Source: Acidimicrobiia bacterium
Lineage (GTDB): Bacteria > Actinomycetota > Acidimicrobiia > Spongiisociales > UBA5794
Direction of reading: 5' to 3'
Assembly (NCBI GenBank): GCA_026985095.1
Contig: JALSQW010000066.1
Location: 1 to 64,000, forward strand
DNA: 64,000 nt
Shown one piece after another: positions 1-11,555 of the stretch (its first letter is position 1; every line of letters starts with the position of its first letter). The notes under the pieces were generated by a model. The model was not told the origin of the DNA and searched no databases. It worked only from the letters and a program-made list of their open reading frames with translations. The position numbers and the translations under genes were made by a program.

Positions 1-286
1 CGCGGCCGGCCTCGAGCATCCGCACCACCTCGGTGCGGGGCGTGCCGTACCGGTAGCCCCCGTAGTCGGCCCATTCGAGGAGCGCGCCGTCGTCGATCAT
101 CTGGTCGAAGGTCTCGTCGTCAACGAACCAGTAGTCGACGCCGTTGCGCTCATCCGGTCGTGGCGGCCGCGTCGTCACCGAGACCGAGAAGGCGGCACCG
201 GTGCGGCGGCGGACGCCGGCGACGACCGATGACTTGCCCACGCCCGACGGGCCGGAGACCACGACGAGTCGCCCGCGCCGAGGCAT
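1..286 (-). CDS. gmk: Guanylate kinase, N-terminal part (cut by window edge)
   Basis: Guanylate kinase phosphorylates GMP to GDP with ATP in the cytoplasm, feeding GTP and (p)ppGpp pools. The visible 95 residues begin MPRRGRLVVVSGPSGVGKSS: a P-loop (GPSGVGKS) right at the N terminus, as in the family. The GMP-binding stretch follows, with TTRPPRPDE, DYWFVDDETF and the DYGGYRYGTP segment. The C-terminal half lies beyond position 1. The ATG at 286-284 lies 13 bases after the mihF stop, so the two are probably cotranscribed; mihF-gmk pairing is typical of Actinobacteria. Product call is firm; the gene is incomplete only because of the window edge. Confidence 0.95.
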   Translation of the reverse strand, partial: MPRRGRLVVVSGPSGVGKSSVVAGVRRRTGAAFSVSVTTRPPRPDERNGVDYWFVDDETFDQMIDDGALLEWADYGGYRYGTPRTEVVRMLEAGR

Positions 287-299
287 CGGGTGGTCCGGC

Positions 300-611
300 T
301 CACGAGAAGCGATCGAGGAGCTCCTTGCGTTGCCGGGATCCGAGTCCTCGGATCCGCCGATTCGGGGCGATGTCGAGCTCCTCGAGGAGGCGCTTGGTGG
401 TCACCTTCCCCATCCCGGGCAGCGCCGCGACGACCGCCGCGATCTTGGTGCCGGCGATGATGTCGTCCTCCTCGGCCCGCTGGAGCACTTCGGCGAACGT
501 CAGGCTCCCGGTGCTGAGGAGCTCCTTCATCTCGGCTCGTGCCCGGCGGGCGTAGGCGGCCCGCTCCAGGGCACGTTCGCGCTGCTCGTCGGTCATCTCC
601 GGTAGTGGCAT
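300..611 (-). CDS. mihF: Actinobacterial integration host factor (mIHF)
   Basis: Nucleoid-associated DNA-binding protein of the mycobacterial IHF family, unrelated in fold to proteobacterial IHF; in actinobacteria it bends DNA and shapes the nucleoid. The 103-residue product starts MPLPEMTDEQRERALERA (N-terminal helix) and ends with the helix-two-turn-helix region containing LPGMGKVTTKRLLEELDIA and the basic RRIRGLGSRQRKELL tail, all family hallmarks. The ATG at 611-609 was chosen because an excellent GAGGAGG ribosome-binding site precedes it; the frame continues upstream but without recognisable sequence. It lies between pyrF and gmk, with 85 bases to pyrF that include a hairpin, so it may be partly uncoupled from the pyr genes. 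Confidence 0.95.
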   Translation of the reverse strand: MPLPEMTDEQRERALERAAYARRARAEMKELLSTGSLTFAEVLQRAEEDDIIAGTKIAAVVAALPGMGKVTTKRLLEELDIAPNRRIRGLGSRQRKELLDRFS

Positions 612-645
612 CGATCCTCCTCTTGGCGTCGTGCGTCGCCTCCTC

Positions 646-667
646 GCCTCCGGGAACGGCCGGAGCC
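646..667 (-). terminator. Hairpin between pyrF and mihF
   Basis: Inverted repeat GCCTCCGG (646-653), six-base loop, CCGGAGCC (660-667): an 8-bp arm with one mismatch. It lies 29 bases after the pyrF stop and about 35 bases before mihF. No T-run follows on the minus strand, so it could be a factor-assisted terminator, an attenuator separating pyr from mihF-gmk expression, or an mRNA-stability hairpin. Confidence 0.4.
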
Positions 668-696
668 GAGCGCGGCGAAGCGACGGCCGAACTCTA

Positions 697-1440
697 TCAA
701 GCCGTGGGTTCGAGGCCGGCGATGGGGCGCCGAACACCGACCTCGGCGGCCTCGGCTGCGAGGGTGGCGGCCGCGCCGACGGGATCGGCGGCTCGGGTGA
801 TGGGGCGTCCGACGACGAGCAGATCGGCGCCTCGTGCGAGGGCCTCGGCCGGAGTGGCGCTACGCGTCTGGTCGTCCCCTCCAGGGTGCTGCCGGATGCC
901 GGGCGTCACCCTGAGGAGATCGGGGGCGACGTCGGCGACGACCTTGAGTTCTCGAGAGGAGGTGATGACGCCCTCGCAGCCGACGTCGAGGGCCAGCCGG
1001 CTCATCTTCGAGACGAGGCGGCCAGGGCTCTGCTGGATCCCGACCTCTCCGAGGCGGTTGCCGTCGAGGGAGGTGAGCACCGTGACCCCGAGGATGCCCG
1101 ACGGCGCATCCCCGGCACCTCTGGCCAGTCCTTCGACGGCGGCTCGTACCATCGCTCTCCCTCCGGAGAGATGCACCGTCACCCACCGGGCGCCGCGACG
1201 TCCGAGTTGCTCTGCGGCGGCTTCGACCTGGCTGGGGATGTCGTGGAGCTTCGCATCGGCGAAGACGGGACGGCCGAGGCCGACCAGGGCGGAGACGACA
1301 CCGGGGCCCGGGCCGTGGAGCAGACCGAGACCGACCTTGAACCCGGCAACGTGCTCGGCGACTGCGGCGGCCAGCTCCACGGCTGCCTCGGCGGTCGGCA
1401 GGTCGAGGGCGACGATGATCCGAGACGTGGACGTCACCAT
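697..1440 (-). CDS. pyrF: Orotidine 5'-phosphate decarboxylase
   Basis: Last step of UMP synthesis, decarboxylating OMP in the cytoplasm. The 247-residue TIM-barrel protein has IIVALDLPT at the N terminus, the catalytic DAKLHDIPSQV segment (the family K/D-x-K-x-x-D array) near residue 60, GVTVLTS, and TPGIRQHPGGDDQTRSATP in the phosphate-binding region. Length and motif spacing fit the short bacterial PyrF group rather than the longer PyrF2 type. The start at 1440 overlaps the pyrD stop by 7 bases; an in-frame ATG at 1449 would add three residues and cannot be excluded. It ends the overlapping pyr gene run. Confidence 0.95.
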   Translation of the reverse strand: MVTSTSRIIVALDLPTAEAAVELAAAVAEHVAGFKVGLGLLHGPGPGVVSALVGLGRPVFADAKLHDIPSQVEAAAEQLGRRGARWVTVHLSGGRAMVRAAVEGLARGAGDAPSGILGVTVLTSLDGNRLGEVGIQQSPGRLVSKMSRLALDVGCEGVITSSRELKVVADVAPDLLRVTPGIRQHPGGDDQTRSATPAEALARGADLLVVGRPITRAADPVGAAATLAAEAAEVGVRRPIAGLEPTA

Positions 1441-2345
1441 GGCTCCCATGCTCCCACCAGGTCGGCGACCGTGTCGACCCGGTGGCGGCTCATGAACCGT
1501 CGCACCTCGGCGAGGATCGTGGCTCCGATCCGGGGATCGACGAAATGGGCGGTGCCGACGGCCACGGCGTGCGCTCCGGCGAGGAGGTACTCGATGACGT
1601 CGTCGCCGGAGCGAACACCACCGCAGCCGACGATGGGGACCTCGGGGAACGCCTTGGCGACATCGACGACGCAGCGCAACGCGATGGGTTTGAGCGGCGG
1701 CCCGGAGTAGCCGCCGGTGACGGAGGCCAGCAGCGGACGCCGGGTCGCGACGTCGAACCCGGCGCCGCGTGCGGTGTTGGTCAACACCAGCCAGTCGGCT
1801 CCGGCGTCGAGCACCGCCTCGGCCACCGCCACGACGTCGCTGGCGTCCGGAGAGAGTTTGGCCCCGACGGGGAGGTCGACGGCGGCGACGACGGCGGCGA
1901 CGGCTCGCGCCGAAGCACGGGGATCGAGCGCGAAGATCTCTCCCTCGGCGAGGTTGGGACACGAGAGGTTCACCTCGATCGCCGCGACGCCACCCCGCTC
2001 CAGGCCCGCCGCGACCCGTCCGAACCCGGCAGCGTCGTGGGCGACGGCGGACCCCCACACCGCCGTCGGCAGGTCGGTGAGCCGCGGAGCGATCCGGGCG
2101 AGCCATTCGTCGATGCCGGGGTTCTGGATGCCGATGGCGTTGAGCATGCCGTCGCCGGCGGGAGCGAGCCGCGGTGGCGGGTTGCCGGGCCACGGGGTGG
2201 GTGCGACCGACTTGGCGGTCACCGCGCCGTAGGCGGTCAGGTCGGCGACGTCGGCGAACTCGTGGATCGAGCCGACGGTGCCGGAAGCGGCGACCAGCGG
2301 GGTGGCCAGCGTGGCCGGTCCGAGGCGGACCGCGGTGGTCTTCAT
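1434..2345 (-). CDS. pyrD: Dihydroorotate dehydrogenase, class 1B catalytic subunit
   Basis: Oxidises dihydroorotate to orotate. The 303-residue protein resembles the cytosolic class 1B (PyrDB) enzymes: N-terminal [25 protein letters not shown], the active-site loop EVNLSCPN with the class 1 catalytic cysteine, [23 protein letters not shown], and [19 protein letters not shown] for FMN binding. Class 1B enzymes normally work with the FAD/[2Fe-2S] subunit PyrK, usually encoded beside pyrD; carB abuts directly here (ATGA overlap) and no pyrK is in the window. A PyrK elsewhere in the genome, or another acceptor, must serve. Confidence 0.93.
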   Translation of the reverse strand: MKTTAVRLGPATLATPLVAASGTVGSIHEFADVADLTAYGAVTAKSVAPTPWPGNPPPRLAPAGDGMLNAIGIQNPGIDEWLARIAPRLTDLPTAVWGSAVAHDAAGFGRVAAGLERGGVAAIEVNLSCPNLAEGEIFALDPRASARAVAAVVAAVDLPVGAKLSPDASDVVAVAEAVLDAGADWLVLTNTARGAGFDVATRRPLLASVTGGYSGPPLKPIALRCVVDVAKAFPEVPIVGCGGVRSGDDVIEYLLAGAHAVAVGTAHFVDPRIGATILAEVRRFMSRHRVDTVADLVGAWEPW

Positions 2346-5300
2346 CGCGACCCGAGCCGGGCGTGGTGCTCCTGCAGGCTGGAGACGCTCGTCAAGGCCT
2401 CTGCCCCCGCTGCCAGGCTCCGGGCGACCGCCAGGCCCCCTTGGACCGTCGTGACGCAGGGGACACCGTGGCGGGTGGCGGCGATACGGATCTTCCGGCC
2501 GTCGCCTCGGGCGCGCCGCCCACGGGGTGTGTTGATGACCAGACCGATCTGGCCCTCCTCGATGAGCCGGACAGGGTCGTAGGGTCCCTCGCCCACCTTG
2601 TCGACGTGGACGGTGGGGATCTGGTGGCGGGCGAGATGTCCGGCGGTCCCGTGGGTGGCGAAGATCTTGAAGCCCCGCTCCCGGAAGATGCGTGCGACCT
2701 CCACCCCGAGCGCCTTGTCGTTGTCGGACAGGGACAGGAACAGCGCTCCGGACGACGGCACACGGTGGCCGGCCGCGAGCAGCGCCTTGGCGTAGGCGAC
2801 GCCGAAGTCGGGGCCGACGCCCATCACCTCGCCGGTGGCCCGCATCTCGGGCCCGAGCACCGTGTCCTCGCCGGGGAACCGACTCCATGGCAGGACGGCT
2901 TCCTTGACCGCGACGTACGGGAGCTCGGGGGTCTCGGACGGCATCACCCCGCGGGCGACGAGCTCGGCGATCTTCTCGCCCATCATCACCCTGGTGGCGA
3001 TCTTGGCGAGGGGCACGCCGGTGGCCTTCGAGATGAACGGGACGGTCCTCGATGCGCGGGGGTTCGCCTCCAGCACGAACACCTCGCCGCCCCTCACCGC
3101 GAACTGGATGTTCAGCAATCCACGAACGCCGAGACCGTCGGCGAGGGCGGCGGTGTGACGCCGGATGGTGGCCTCGGCATCGGCGGCGAGGGTGGGCGGT
3201 GGCACCACACATGCCGAGTCGCCCGAATGCACTCCGGCCTCTTCGACGTGTTCCATGATCCCGCCGACGTACAGGTCCGTCCCGTCGTACACCGCGTCGA
3301 CGTCGACCTCCGTGGCGGACTCCAGGAAGCGGTCGATCAGCACCGGCGCCTCGGCGAGGTCGAACTCCCCCGCCCTGCTTCCGCCGTACAGCTCAGCCAG
3401 GTACGTCGAAAGCTCGTCGATCGAATAGACGATCCTCATGGCGCGCCCACCCAGGACGTAGGACGGCCGGACGAGAACGGGCAGTCCGATCCGGTCGACG
3501 ACGTCCATGGCCTCGGCGACCGAACGGGCGGTCCCGTGGGGCGGCTGTGGCACCTCCAGCCGGCGGCACAGTGCCGCGAACCGTTCCCGGTCTTCGGCGA
3601 CGTCGATGGCGTCCGGGGACGTCCCGGCGATCGTCACCCCGTGGCGTTGCAGGGTCGGGGCGAGCCCGAGGGGGGTCTGGCCTCCGAGCTGGACGACGAC
3701 CGCCTCGGGGGACTCGACGGCGACGACGGCGAGGACGTCCTCTCCGGTGAGAGGCTCGAAGTAGAGCCGGTCGGAGGTGTCGTAGTCGGTCGAAACCGTC
3801 TCGGGGTTGCAGTTGATCATCACCGAGTCGTGGCCCATCTCGGCGAGGGCGAAGGCTGCGTGGACGCAGCAGTAGTCGAACTCGATGCCCTGCCCGATGC
3901 GGTTGGGGCCCGAGCCCAACACGATCACCGTGCCGGGGCCACCGCCTGCCGCTTCGGTCTCGTCCTCGAAGGTCGAGTAGTAGTACGGCGTGTAGGCCTC
4001 GAACTCGGCCGCGCACGTGTCGACGGTCTTGAACGTGGTGGTGACACCGGTCGCGTCGCGACCGGCGGCGATCTCGTCGGGCTCCCGGTCACTGAGGTAC
4101 GCGATCTGGACGTCGGAGTACCCGAGGCGCTTGGCTGCGTCGAGGCCTTCGCCGTCCTCCAGCTCGGCGCGGTGTTCGACGATCAGCGACATCTGGTCGA
4201 CGAACCACGGGTCGATCCCGGAGCGGGAGGTGACCTCCGCCTGATCGATGCCCCTGCGTAGGGCTTCGGCGACGGCGAAGATGCGATCGGGTGACGGAGT
4301 GGCGAGAGCCTCGACGAGAGCGTCGTCGTCGAGGCGCACCAGCGCGCCTTCGCCGGGGTCGGCGTTCAAGCCGGCGCGTCCGGTCTCCAGGGAGCGGAGG
4401 GCCTTCTGGAGCGCTTCGGGGAAGGTCCGACCGATCGCCATGGCCTCGCCCACCGATTGCATCGAGGTGCCCAGCACCGGTTCCGCCGACGGGAACTTCC
4501 CGAAGTCGAAACGGGGGACCTTGACGACGACGAAATCGAGCGCGGGTTCGAACGAGGCCGGAGTGGCTCGGGTGATGTCGTTGGCGATCTCGTCGAGCGT
4601 GTAGCCGACCGCCAGCTTGGCGGCGATCTTCGCGATGGGGAAGCCGGTGGCCTTCGACGCCAGGGCAGACGACCGGGACACCCTGGGGTTCATCTCGATG
4701 ATGATGCGCCGACCGGTGGCGGGATCCACCGCGAACTGCACGTTGGATCCGCCCGTGGCGACACCGACGACCCGGAGGCACTCGATGGCATCGTCCCGCA
4801 TCGCCTGGTACTCGCGGTCCGACAGGGTCATCGCCGGCGCGACCGTGATCGAGTCGCCGGTGTGGATGCCCATGGGATCGATGTTCTCGATGGAGCACAC
4901 GATGACGGCGTTGTCGTGGGCGTCGCGCATCACCTCCAGCTCGAACTCCTTCCAGCCGAGGACGGACTCTTCGACGAGCACCTCGCCGACGGGTGATGCG
5001 AGGATGCCGGCACCGACGATGCTCCGCAGCTCCGCTTCGTCGCCGGCCAGCCCCGTTCCGCCTCCTCCCAGGATGTAGGAGGGGCGGACCATCACCGGGT
5101 AGCCCAGCTCGGCCGCCGCGGCGACGGCTTCGTCGACGTCATGCACGTACGTCCCACGGGCGGTCGCGATCCCGGCCGCGGACATGAGCTCCTTGAACCG
5201 GCCACGATCCTCGGCCGCCTCGATGGCGTCGAGCCCGGCGCCGATGAGCTCGACGTCATGGCGTTCCAGGACGCCGGCGGCCGCTAGTTCGGTGGTCACG

Positions 5301-5590
5301 TTCAACGCGGTCTGCCCGCCGAGGGTGGGGAGGAGGGCATCGGGACGCTCCTTGGCGATGACGGCGGCCACCACCTCCGGGGTGATGGGCTCGACGTAGG
5401 TGGCGTCGGCGAAGTCGGGGTCGGTCATGATGGTGGCGGGGTTCGAGTTGACCAGCACCACCCGGTACCCGTCCTCTCTGAGCACCTTCACCGCCTGGGT
5501 GCCGGAGTAGTCGAACTCGCAGGCCTGACCGATCACGATGGGACCCGAGCCGATGACGAGGATCGATCCGATGTCGTCGCGTCGGGGCAT
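2342..5590 (-). CDS. carB: Carbamoyl-phosphate synthase, large subunit
   Basis: Makes carbamoyl phosphate from bicarbonate, ammonia and two ATP, for pyrimidines and arginine. The 1082-residue length is full for the family. It opens [22 protein letters not shown], carries a first ATP-grasp half with [12 protein letters not shown], a second copy beginning [20 protein letters not shown] with [11 protein letters not shown], and a C-terminal MGS-like regulatory domain ([13 protein letters not shown] through [12 protein letters not shown]) where UMP or similar effectors bind in homologues. Its start shares one base with the carA stop (TGATG) and its stop overlaps the pyrD start, so translation is probably coupled. 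Confidence 0.98.
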   Translation of the reverse strand: MPRRDDIGSILVIGSGPIVIGQACEFDYSGTQAVKVLREDGYRVVLVNSNPATIMTDPDFADATYVEPITPEVVAAVIAKERPDALLPTLGGQTALNVTTELAAAGVLERHDVELIGAGLDAIEAAEDRGRFKELMSAAGIATARGTYVHDVDEAVAAAAELGYPVMVRPSYILGGGGTGLAGDEAELRSIVGAGILASPVGEVLVEESVLGWKEFELEVMRDAHDNAVIVCSIENIDPMGIHTGDSITVAPAMTLSDREYQAMRDDAIECLRVVGVATGGSNVQFAVDPATGRRIIIEMNPRVSRSSALASKATGFPIAKIAAKLAVGYTLDEIANDITRATPASFEPALDFVVVKVPRFDFGKFPSAEPVLGTSMQSVGEAMAIGRTFPEALQKALRSLETGRAGLNADPGEGALVRLDDDALVEALATPSPDRIFAVAEALRRGIDQAEVTSRSGIDPWFVDQMSLIVEHRAELEDGEGLDAAKRLGYSDVQIAYLSDREPDEIAAGRDATGVTTTFKTVDTCAAEFEAYTPYYYSTFEDETEAAGGGPGTVIVLGSGPNRIGQGIEFDYCCVHAAFALAEMGHDSVMINCNPETVSTDYDTSDRLYFEPLTGEDVLAVVAVESPEAVVVQLGGQTPLGLAPTLQRHGVTIAGTSPDAIDVAEDRERFAALCRRLEVPQPPHGTARSVAEAMDVVDRIGLPVLVRPSYVLGGRAMRIVYSIDELSTYLAELYGGSRAGEFDLAEAPVLIDRFLESATEVDVDAVYDGTDLYVGGIMEHVEEAGVHSGDSACVVPPPTLAADAEATIRRHTAALADGLGVRGLLNIQFAVRGGEVFVLEANPRASRTVPFISKATGVPLAKIATRVMMGEKIAELVARGVMPSETPELPYVAVKEAVLPWSRFPGEDTVLGPEMRATGEVMGVGPDFGVAYAKALLAAGHRVPSSGALFLSLSDNDKALGVEVARIFRERGFKIFATHGTAGHLARHQIPTVHVDKVGEGPYDPVRLIEEGQIGLVINTPRGRRARGDGRKIRIAATRHGVPCVTTVQGGLAVARSLAAGAEALTSVSSLQEHHARLGSR

Positions 5591-6750
5591 CAGCAGCCGT
5601 CCTGGACGATGCGTTCGAGGAACTCGTCGAAGAGGACGGCGGCATCGTTGGGTCCAGGCGCAGCCTCCGGGTGGTACTGCACGGAGAAGGCCTCGACGTC
5701 CCTGCAGCGGAGCCCTTCGAGGGTGCCATCGTTGAGGTTCTGATGGGTCGGCTCGACCTCCCCGAAGTCGGTGACGACGCGGTCCGGGAGCAGATCGGCC
5801 CCCGGGATCCCGGGCGCCGTCGGGGCCGTGCGATCCGTCAGCGCCCACAGGTCCACGGCGAATCCGTGGTTCTGTGACGTGATGTCGACCTGTCCGTCCG
5901 CCAACCGCCGGACCGGATGGTTGCCTCCGTGGTGCCCGAAGGGCAGCTTGTAGGTGCCCGCGCCGAGCGCCAGACCGAGGACCTGATGACCCAGGCAGAT
6001 CCCGAAGATCGGGATCCTCCCGAGCAGGTCCCGCACGGCCGCGACCGGTCCCTGCAGCGGTTCGGGATCCCCCGGGCCGTTGGACAGGAACACGGCGTCG
6101 GGTTCGAGGGCCAGCACGTCGTCGGCGCTCGTCGACGCGGGGACGACGGTGACGGTGAGGTCCCGCCCCACCATGGCGCGAACGATGTCGCGCTTGATCC
6201 CGAAGTCGTACGCCACGACGCGACCGACCGGGGCACCGTGGGGGTCTTCGGTCCAGGCGCACTCGGTGGTGACCGTCGACACGAGGTCCTGGCCGGTCAT
6301 CGGCGGCAACGAGGCGGCGAGGTCGGCGAGGTCGGCGAGGTCGGCGAGGTCGCCGATGGCGGCGGGCATGGCGCCGTGGCGCCGCACGTGGCGAGTGAGA
6401 CGCCGGGTATCGACGTCGGTGAGGATCGTCACCCCGTGGTGGGTCAGGTACTCGTCGAACCGGGCCTCGGCCCGCCAGCTCGAGGCGATCCGACTGAGGG
6501 AGCGAGTGACGAATCCGGCGACGTAGGGCCGATCGGACTGCTCGTCCTCGGCGTTGGCGCCGTAGTTACCGATCTGCGGTGCGGTCATGACGACGACCTG
6601 CCCGGCGTACGACGGGTCGGAGGCGACTTCCTGATAGCCGGTCATGGAGGTGTTGAAGACGACCTCACCGGTCGCCGGGCCCGGCGACCCCAGCATCCTG
6701 CCCTGGAAGGCGGTTCCGTCGGCGGTCACCAGGACGCCGTCACGGCGCAT
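5590..6750 (-). CDS. carA: Carbamoyl-phosphate synthase, small (glutaminase) subunit
   Basis: Class I glutamine amidotransferase that hydrolyses glutamine and channels ammonia to CarB. The 386-residue protein shows the CarA N-terminal domain ([32 protein letters not shown]) and the C-terminal triad domain: nucleophile Cys in [11 protein letters not shown] and the late HPEAAPGP His-Glu pair. Between the domains is a [12 protein letters not shown] stretch encoded by four perfect 9-base repeats (6316-6351), which makes the linker longer than usual. The start overlaps the pyrC stop by 11 bases. Call is secure. Confidence 0.97.
   Translation of the reverse strand: MRRDGVLVTADGTAFQGRMLGSPGPATGEVVFNTSMTGYQEVASDPSYAGQVVVMTAPQIGNYGANAEDEQSDRPYVAGFVTRSLSRIASSWRAEARFDEYLTHHGVTILTDVDTRRLTRHVRRHGAMPAAIGDLADLADLADLAASLPPMTGQDLVSTVTTECAWTEDPHGAPVGRVVAYDFGIKRDIVRAMVGRDLTVTVVPASTSADDVLALEPDAVFLSNGPGDPEPLQGPVAAVRDLLGRIPIFGICLGHQVLGLALGAGTYKLPFGHHGGNHPVRRLADGQVDITSQNHGFAVDLWALTDRTAPTAPGIPGADLLPDRVVTDFGEVEPTHQNLNDGTLEGLRCRDVEAFSVQYHPEAAPGPNDAAVLFDEFLERIVQDGC
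6316..6351. repeat. Four perfect 9-bp tandem repeats inside carA
   Basis: The unit GGCGAGGTC occurs four times head-to-tail, read on the minus strand as Asp-Leu-Ala repeats in the CarA interdomain linker. The unit is a multiple of three, so slippage would change linker length without a frameshift. Confidence 0.9.
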
Positions 6751-8009
6751 CGGCGCCACCTCCTGTGTCCCAGACGACCCTGCCGTCGACGACGGTGGCC
6801 CTGACGGCTCCGGTGAGGGGACGTCCGAGGTACGGGGAGTTCTGCGAGCGGGACATCGTCTCTGAAGGTACCCAGGTGACGGTGGGATCGAACACGACCA
6901 GGTTGGCGGGAACACCGACCGCCGGGTACCGGCCGTGGTCGGTGAGCCCCACCAGGCGCGCCGGTGCAGCCGACATCGCCTCGAAGAAGCTCCGCTCGTC
7001 GAGCGCCGTGGCGGTGTTGACGGCGGCAGCCGCCCATTCGAGTCCGGTCACCCCGTTGGGGGCTTCCTCGAAGGGCACGTCCTTCTCGTGGTCCGCATGG
7101 GGCGCGTGGTCGGTGGCCACCATGTCGAGGACACCGGCGCGCAACGCGTCGCGAAGGGCGGCGACGTCGTCTGGCTCGCGCAACGGCGGCATCATCTTGT
7201 ACACCGGATCGGTCGTGCCGAGCACGGCGGTGTGGTCGAAGGTCAGGTGATGCGGTGTGACCTCGGCCGTGACGGGCAGGCCACGGTCCTTGGCCGACGC
7301 GATCAGCTCGACGGTGCCGGCGGCGGCGACGTGTTGGACGTGATAGCGGCAGCCGGTCTCGGCGACGAGCAGCAGGTCCCTGGCGACGATCGTCGTCTCG
7401 GCGACGGCCGGGATCCCGGTCAAACCGAGGCGGGAGGACACCCATCCTTCGTGCATGGCCCCCGCACCGAGCGACGGGTCGACGGCATGCTGGGCGAGGA
7501 CGCCACCGCGATCGCCGATGTACTCGAGGGCTCGGCGCATCATCGCCGCGTCGGCAACGGCGTCGCCGTCGTCGGTGAACAGGCGCACCCCGGCGTCCCA
7601 GAGGTCGTCGAGATGGGCGAGACGGGTCCCGTGCCGCCCGGCGGTGATGGCGCCGGCGGCGACGACGTCGAGGAGGCCGACCTCGCTGCCACGCTCGACC
7701 ACGAAGCGGGCGATGGGACTCGAATCGATGGCCGGATCGGTGTTGGGCATGGCCACGATGGCGGTGTACCCCCCGGCGACGGCAGCCCGCGATGCGGAGG
7801 CGACGTCCTCCTTCCATTCCTGGCCGGGCTCGCGCACATGGGTGTGGACGTCGACGAAGCCGGGACCGACCAGCGCCCCGGAGCAGTCGATCTCGGTGGC
7901 CGCTTCGCCCAGGTGGCCGCCGAGGGCCACGATCTCGCCTCCAGCGATGCCGACGTCGACGACGGCGACGGACGAGTCGGTCACGACACGGCCGCCCCGG
8001 AGCACGAGA

Positions 8010-8017
<8 letters not shown>
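6740..8017 (-). CDS. pyrC: Dihydroorotase
   Basis: Zinc amidohydrolase that interconverts carbamoyl aspartate and dihydroorotate. The 425-residue length and sequence match the class I bacterial type: the metal-binding [12 protein letters not shown] near residue 55, MPNTDP, the later metal histidines in [13 protein letters not shown], and catalytic [12 protein letters not shown]. The C terminus folds back as the small beta domain ([10 protein letters not shown] through [12 protein letters not shown]). All metal ligands I looked for are present, so it is probably active and not a pseudo-dihydroorotase partner of PyrB. Starts and stops overlap pyrB and carA by 8 and 11 bases. Confidence 0.97.
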
Positions 8018-9484
<1,467 letters not shown>

Positions 9485-9509
9485 CTTAAAAGGGGACGTT
9501 GCAGGGAAC

Positions 9510-9917
9510 CTAGCAGCCCGCGGCGGGGCGTCGATCGTCGGCGCCGCCGGTCGGCCGGAGCCGCGGGACCAAGGCGGCGAGGACCCCGTTGACGAAGCGC
9601 CCGGACCGCGCGGTGGAGAAACGCTTGGCCAGCTCCACCGCCTCGGAGAGGACCACGCCCACCGGGGTGTCGGTCTCGGCGAGCTCCCATGCCCCGATGC
9701 GCAGGATGTTGCGGTCGATGGCCGGCATGCGTTCCACCCGCCACCCGGTGGCGACCTCCCGCAGGAGGTCGTCGAGTCGTTCGCGCTCGGCCCACACGGC
9801 GATCGCGAGACGCGCCGCCCGGGACCGAAGACCGTCGACGTCGGGTTCGCGGGCGTTGTTGGCTTCCGCCGCGTAGAGCGCCTCGAGTGCCTCCTGGCGG
9901 AACGACGACCCGCTCAC
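9510..9917 (-). CDS. nusB: Transcription antitermination factor NusB
   Basis: Binds boxA RNA with NusE to form the antitermination complex on rRNA operons. The 135-residue all-helical protein begins SSFRQEALEALYAAE (arginine-rich N-terminal helix) and has the family-typical MPAIDRNILRIGAWEL and VVLSEAVELAKRFSTARSGRFVNGVLA near the C terminus. It overlaps the efp stop by 4 bases (GTGA/ATGA style), so the two are co-translated. The nusB-pyrR gap holds the PyrR hairpin; no clear promoter was seen in it, so the pyr operon may be read through from aroB-efp-nusB. Confidence 0.95.
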   Translation of the reverse strand: MSGSSFRQEALEALYAAEANNAREPDVDGLRSRAARLAIAVWAERERLDDLLREVATGWRVERMPAIDRNILRIGAWELAETDTPVGVVLSEAVELAKRFSTARSGRFVNGVLAALVPRLRPTGGADDRRPAAGC

Positions 9918-10474
9918 GAGACCCGGGTGATGTAGTCCCCGGTGCGGGTATCGACCTTGATCACGTCGCCTTCGTCGACGAACAGCGGCGCCTGGATGAC
10001 CTTACCCGTCTCGAGCGTGACCGGCTTGGTGGCCCCCGACACCCGGTCGCCCTTGACGCCGGGCTCGGCGTGGGTGACCGCGAGCTCGACCGAAGCCGGA
10101 AGCTCGATGTTCACGGGCGTGCCTTCGAACATGGCGATCCTCACCGTGGCACCTTCGGTGATGTACTGGGCTGCTGCGCCGACGGTCTCGGAGGGAACGG
10201 CCATCTGCTCGTAGGTCTCCTGGTCCATGAAGTGCAGCCCCAGGTCGTCCTTGTACAGGTACTGGAAGTCCCTCCGATCGATCGTGGCCCTGGGGACGTT
10301 CTCCCCGGCCCGGAACGTCCGATCCACCACGGCGCCCGAACGGACGTTCTTCAGCTTCATCCGGACGAAGGCCTTGCCCTTGCCGGGTTTGACGTGCTGG
10401 TACTCGACGACCTGGAACAACCCGTCGGGGAGGTCGAGGGCCATTCCGGGCTTGACGTCGTTGGTCGAGATCAT
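9914..10474 (-). CDS. efp: Translation elongation factor P
   Basis: EF-P rescues ribosomes stalled at polyproline. The 186-residue protein has three OB-like domains. The tip loop reads KPGKGK with Lys32 flanked by glycines, the residue modified in other bacteria; the modification, if any, is not predictable here, and no epm-type genes are nearby. GLHFMDQETYEQ and the C-terminal KVDTRTGDYITRV are typical. Twenty-eight bases separate it from aroB. The pepQ gene often found between aro genes and efp in actinobacteria is absent. Confidence 0.97.
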   Translation of the reverse strand: MISTNDVKPGMALDLPDGLFQVVEYQHVKPGKGKAFVRMKLKNVRSGAVVDRTFRAGENVPRATIDRRDFQYLYKDDLGLHFMDQETYEQMAVPSETVGAAAQYITEGATVRIAMFEGTPVNIELPASVELAVTHAEPGVKGDRVSGATKPVTLETGKVIQAPLFVDEGDVIKVDTRTGDYITRVS

Positions 10475-10502
10475 GGGCGAACGATGCTCCTTGTCGTGCG
10501 GG

Positions 10503-11555
10503 TCAGGGGCGGACACCGATGGCGTCGAGCGCGGTCCGTACGGTAGCGTCGCCGACGTCGACAACGACGGGGACGCCCACGTCCTCGAGCAGCACCATCC
10601 GGAGGCCCGCGGCGGTGCGCTTCTTGTCGAGTGCCATGAGGGCGACGAGCCGGTCGCGGGCGACATGGGGCGCCGCGACGGGCAGTCCCAGACCCTCCAG
10701 GATCCCACGCACGTCGTCGATCCAGTCGAAGCCGGTGACGTGCTTCGATGCCGCGGCGGCCGCCACCATCCCGATGGCCACCGCGGATCCGTGCCGGAGG
10801 CCCGTCGCGGCCTCCACGGCGTGCCCGACGGTGTGTCCGAGGTTCAGGTGGGCGCGCGGTCCCCGTTCCTCGAAGTCCCGCCGGACGATCTCCACCTTGA
10901 CGCCGACGGCCCGCCGAACGACGGCGCCGACGTCCACGGCGGCGCTGGCGGCGCGGTACATCGCGACCAGCTCGGGGTCCCCGACGTAGCCCGCCTTGAG
11001 CGCTTCGGCGTGGCCCTGTGCCGCCTCATCGACGGGGAGGGCGGCGAGGATGCTCTCGTCGACGACCACGGCCGTCGGATGGGCGAAGGCACCGGCCAGG
11101 TTCTTGCCGTCGACGTTGATGGCCGTCTTGCCGCCGATGGCGGCGTCGACGGCCGCGAGGAGGGTCGTGGGGACGTAGACCGCCTCGATCCCCCGCAGGT
11201 AGGTCGCCGCGACGAACCCGGCGGCGTCGGTCAGCGCTCCCCCACCGACGGCCACGACGGTGTCGTCGCGGGTCAGTCCGGCCTGGTTCAACGCCCGGTA
11301 CGCGTCGCCGAGGACCTCGATGGTCTTGGCGGCCTCACCGTCGGGGAAGGGCACATGCACGGTGCCCAGACCCGCCGCCCGGAGGCGTTCGGCGACGGCC
11401 CCGGCGATCCGCACCGTGGTCGGTTGCGAGGCCACCGCGACCGTCGCCCGCCCAGGCCGGTCGTCGAGCAGCTCTCCGATGCGGTCGACGAGATCGGGCC
11501 CGACGGCGACGATCGACGGCCGTGACGTGCCCGTCGGGATCACGAAGCGGTCCAT
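10503..11555 (-). CDS. aroB: 3-Dehydroquinate synthase
   Basis: Second shikimate-pathway step, converting DAHP to 3-dehydroquinate with NAD and a divalent metal. The 350-residue protein shows the NAD-binding VVAVGGGALTDAAGFVAATYLRG, the phosphate site PTTLLAAVDAAIGGKTAIN, and metal-binding DE..E and H residues in VVVDESIL, EALKAGYVGD and LNLGHTVGHAVE. The start overlaps the aroK stop by 16 bases. In several actinobacteria aroD/aroQ follows; here efp follows, so dehydroquinase is encoded elsewhere. Confidence 0.97.
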   Translation of the reverse strand: MDRFVIPTGTSRPSIVAVGPDLVDRIGELLDDRPGRATVAVASQPTTVRIAGAVAERLRAAGLGTVHVPFPDGEAAKTIEVLGDAYRALNQAGLTRDDTVVAVGGGALTDAAGFVAATYLRGIEAVYVPTTLLAAVDAAIGGKTAINVDGKNLAGAFAHPTAVVVDESILAALPVDEAAQGHAEALKAGYVGDPELVAMYRAASAAVDVGAVVRRAVGVKVEIVRRDFEERGPRAHLNLGHTVGHAVEAATGLRHGSAVAIGMVAAAAASKHVTGFDWIDDVRGILEGLGLPVAAPHVARDRLVALMALDKKRTAAGLRMVLLEDVGVPVVVDVGDATVRTALDAIGVRP

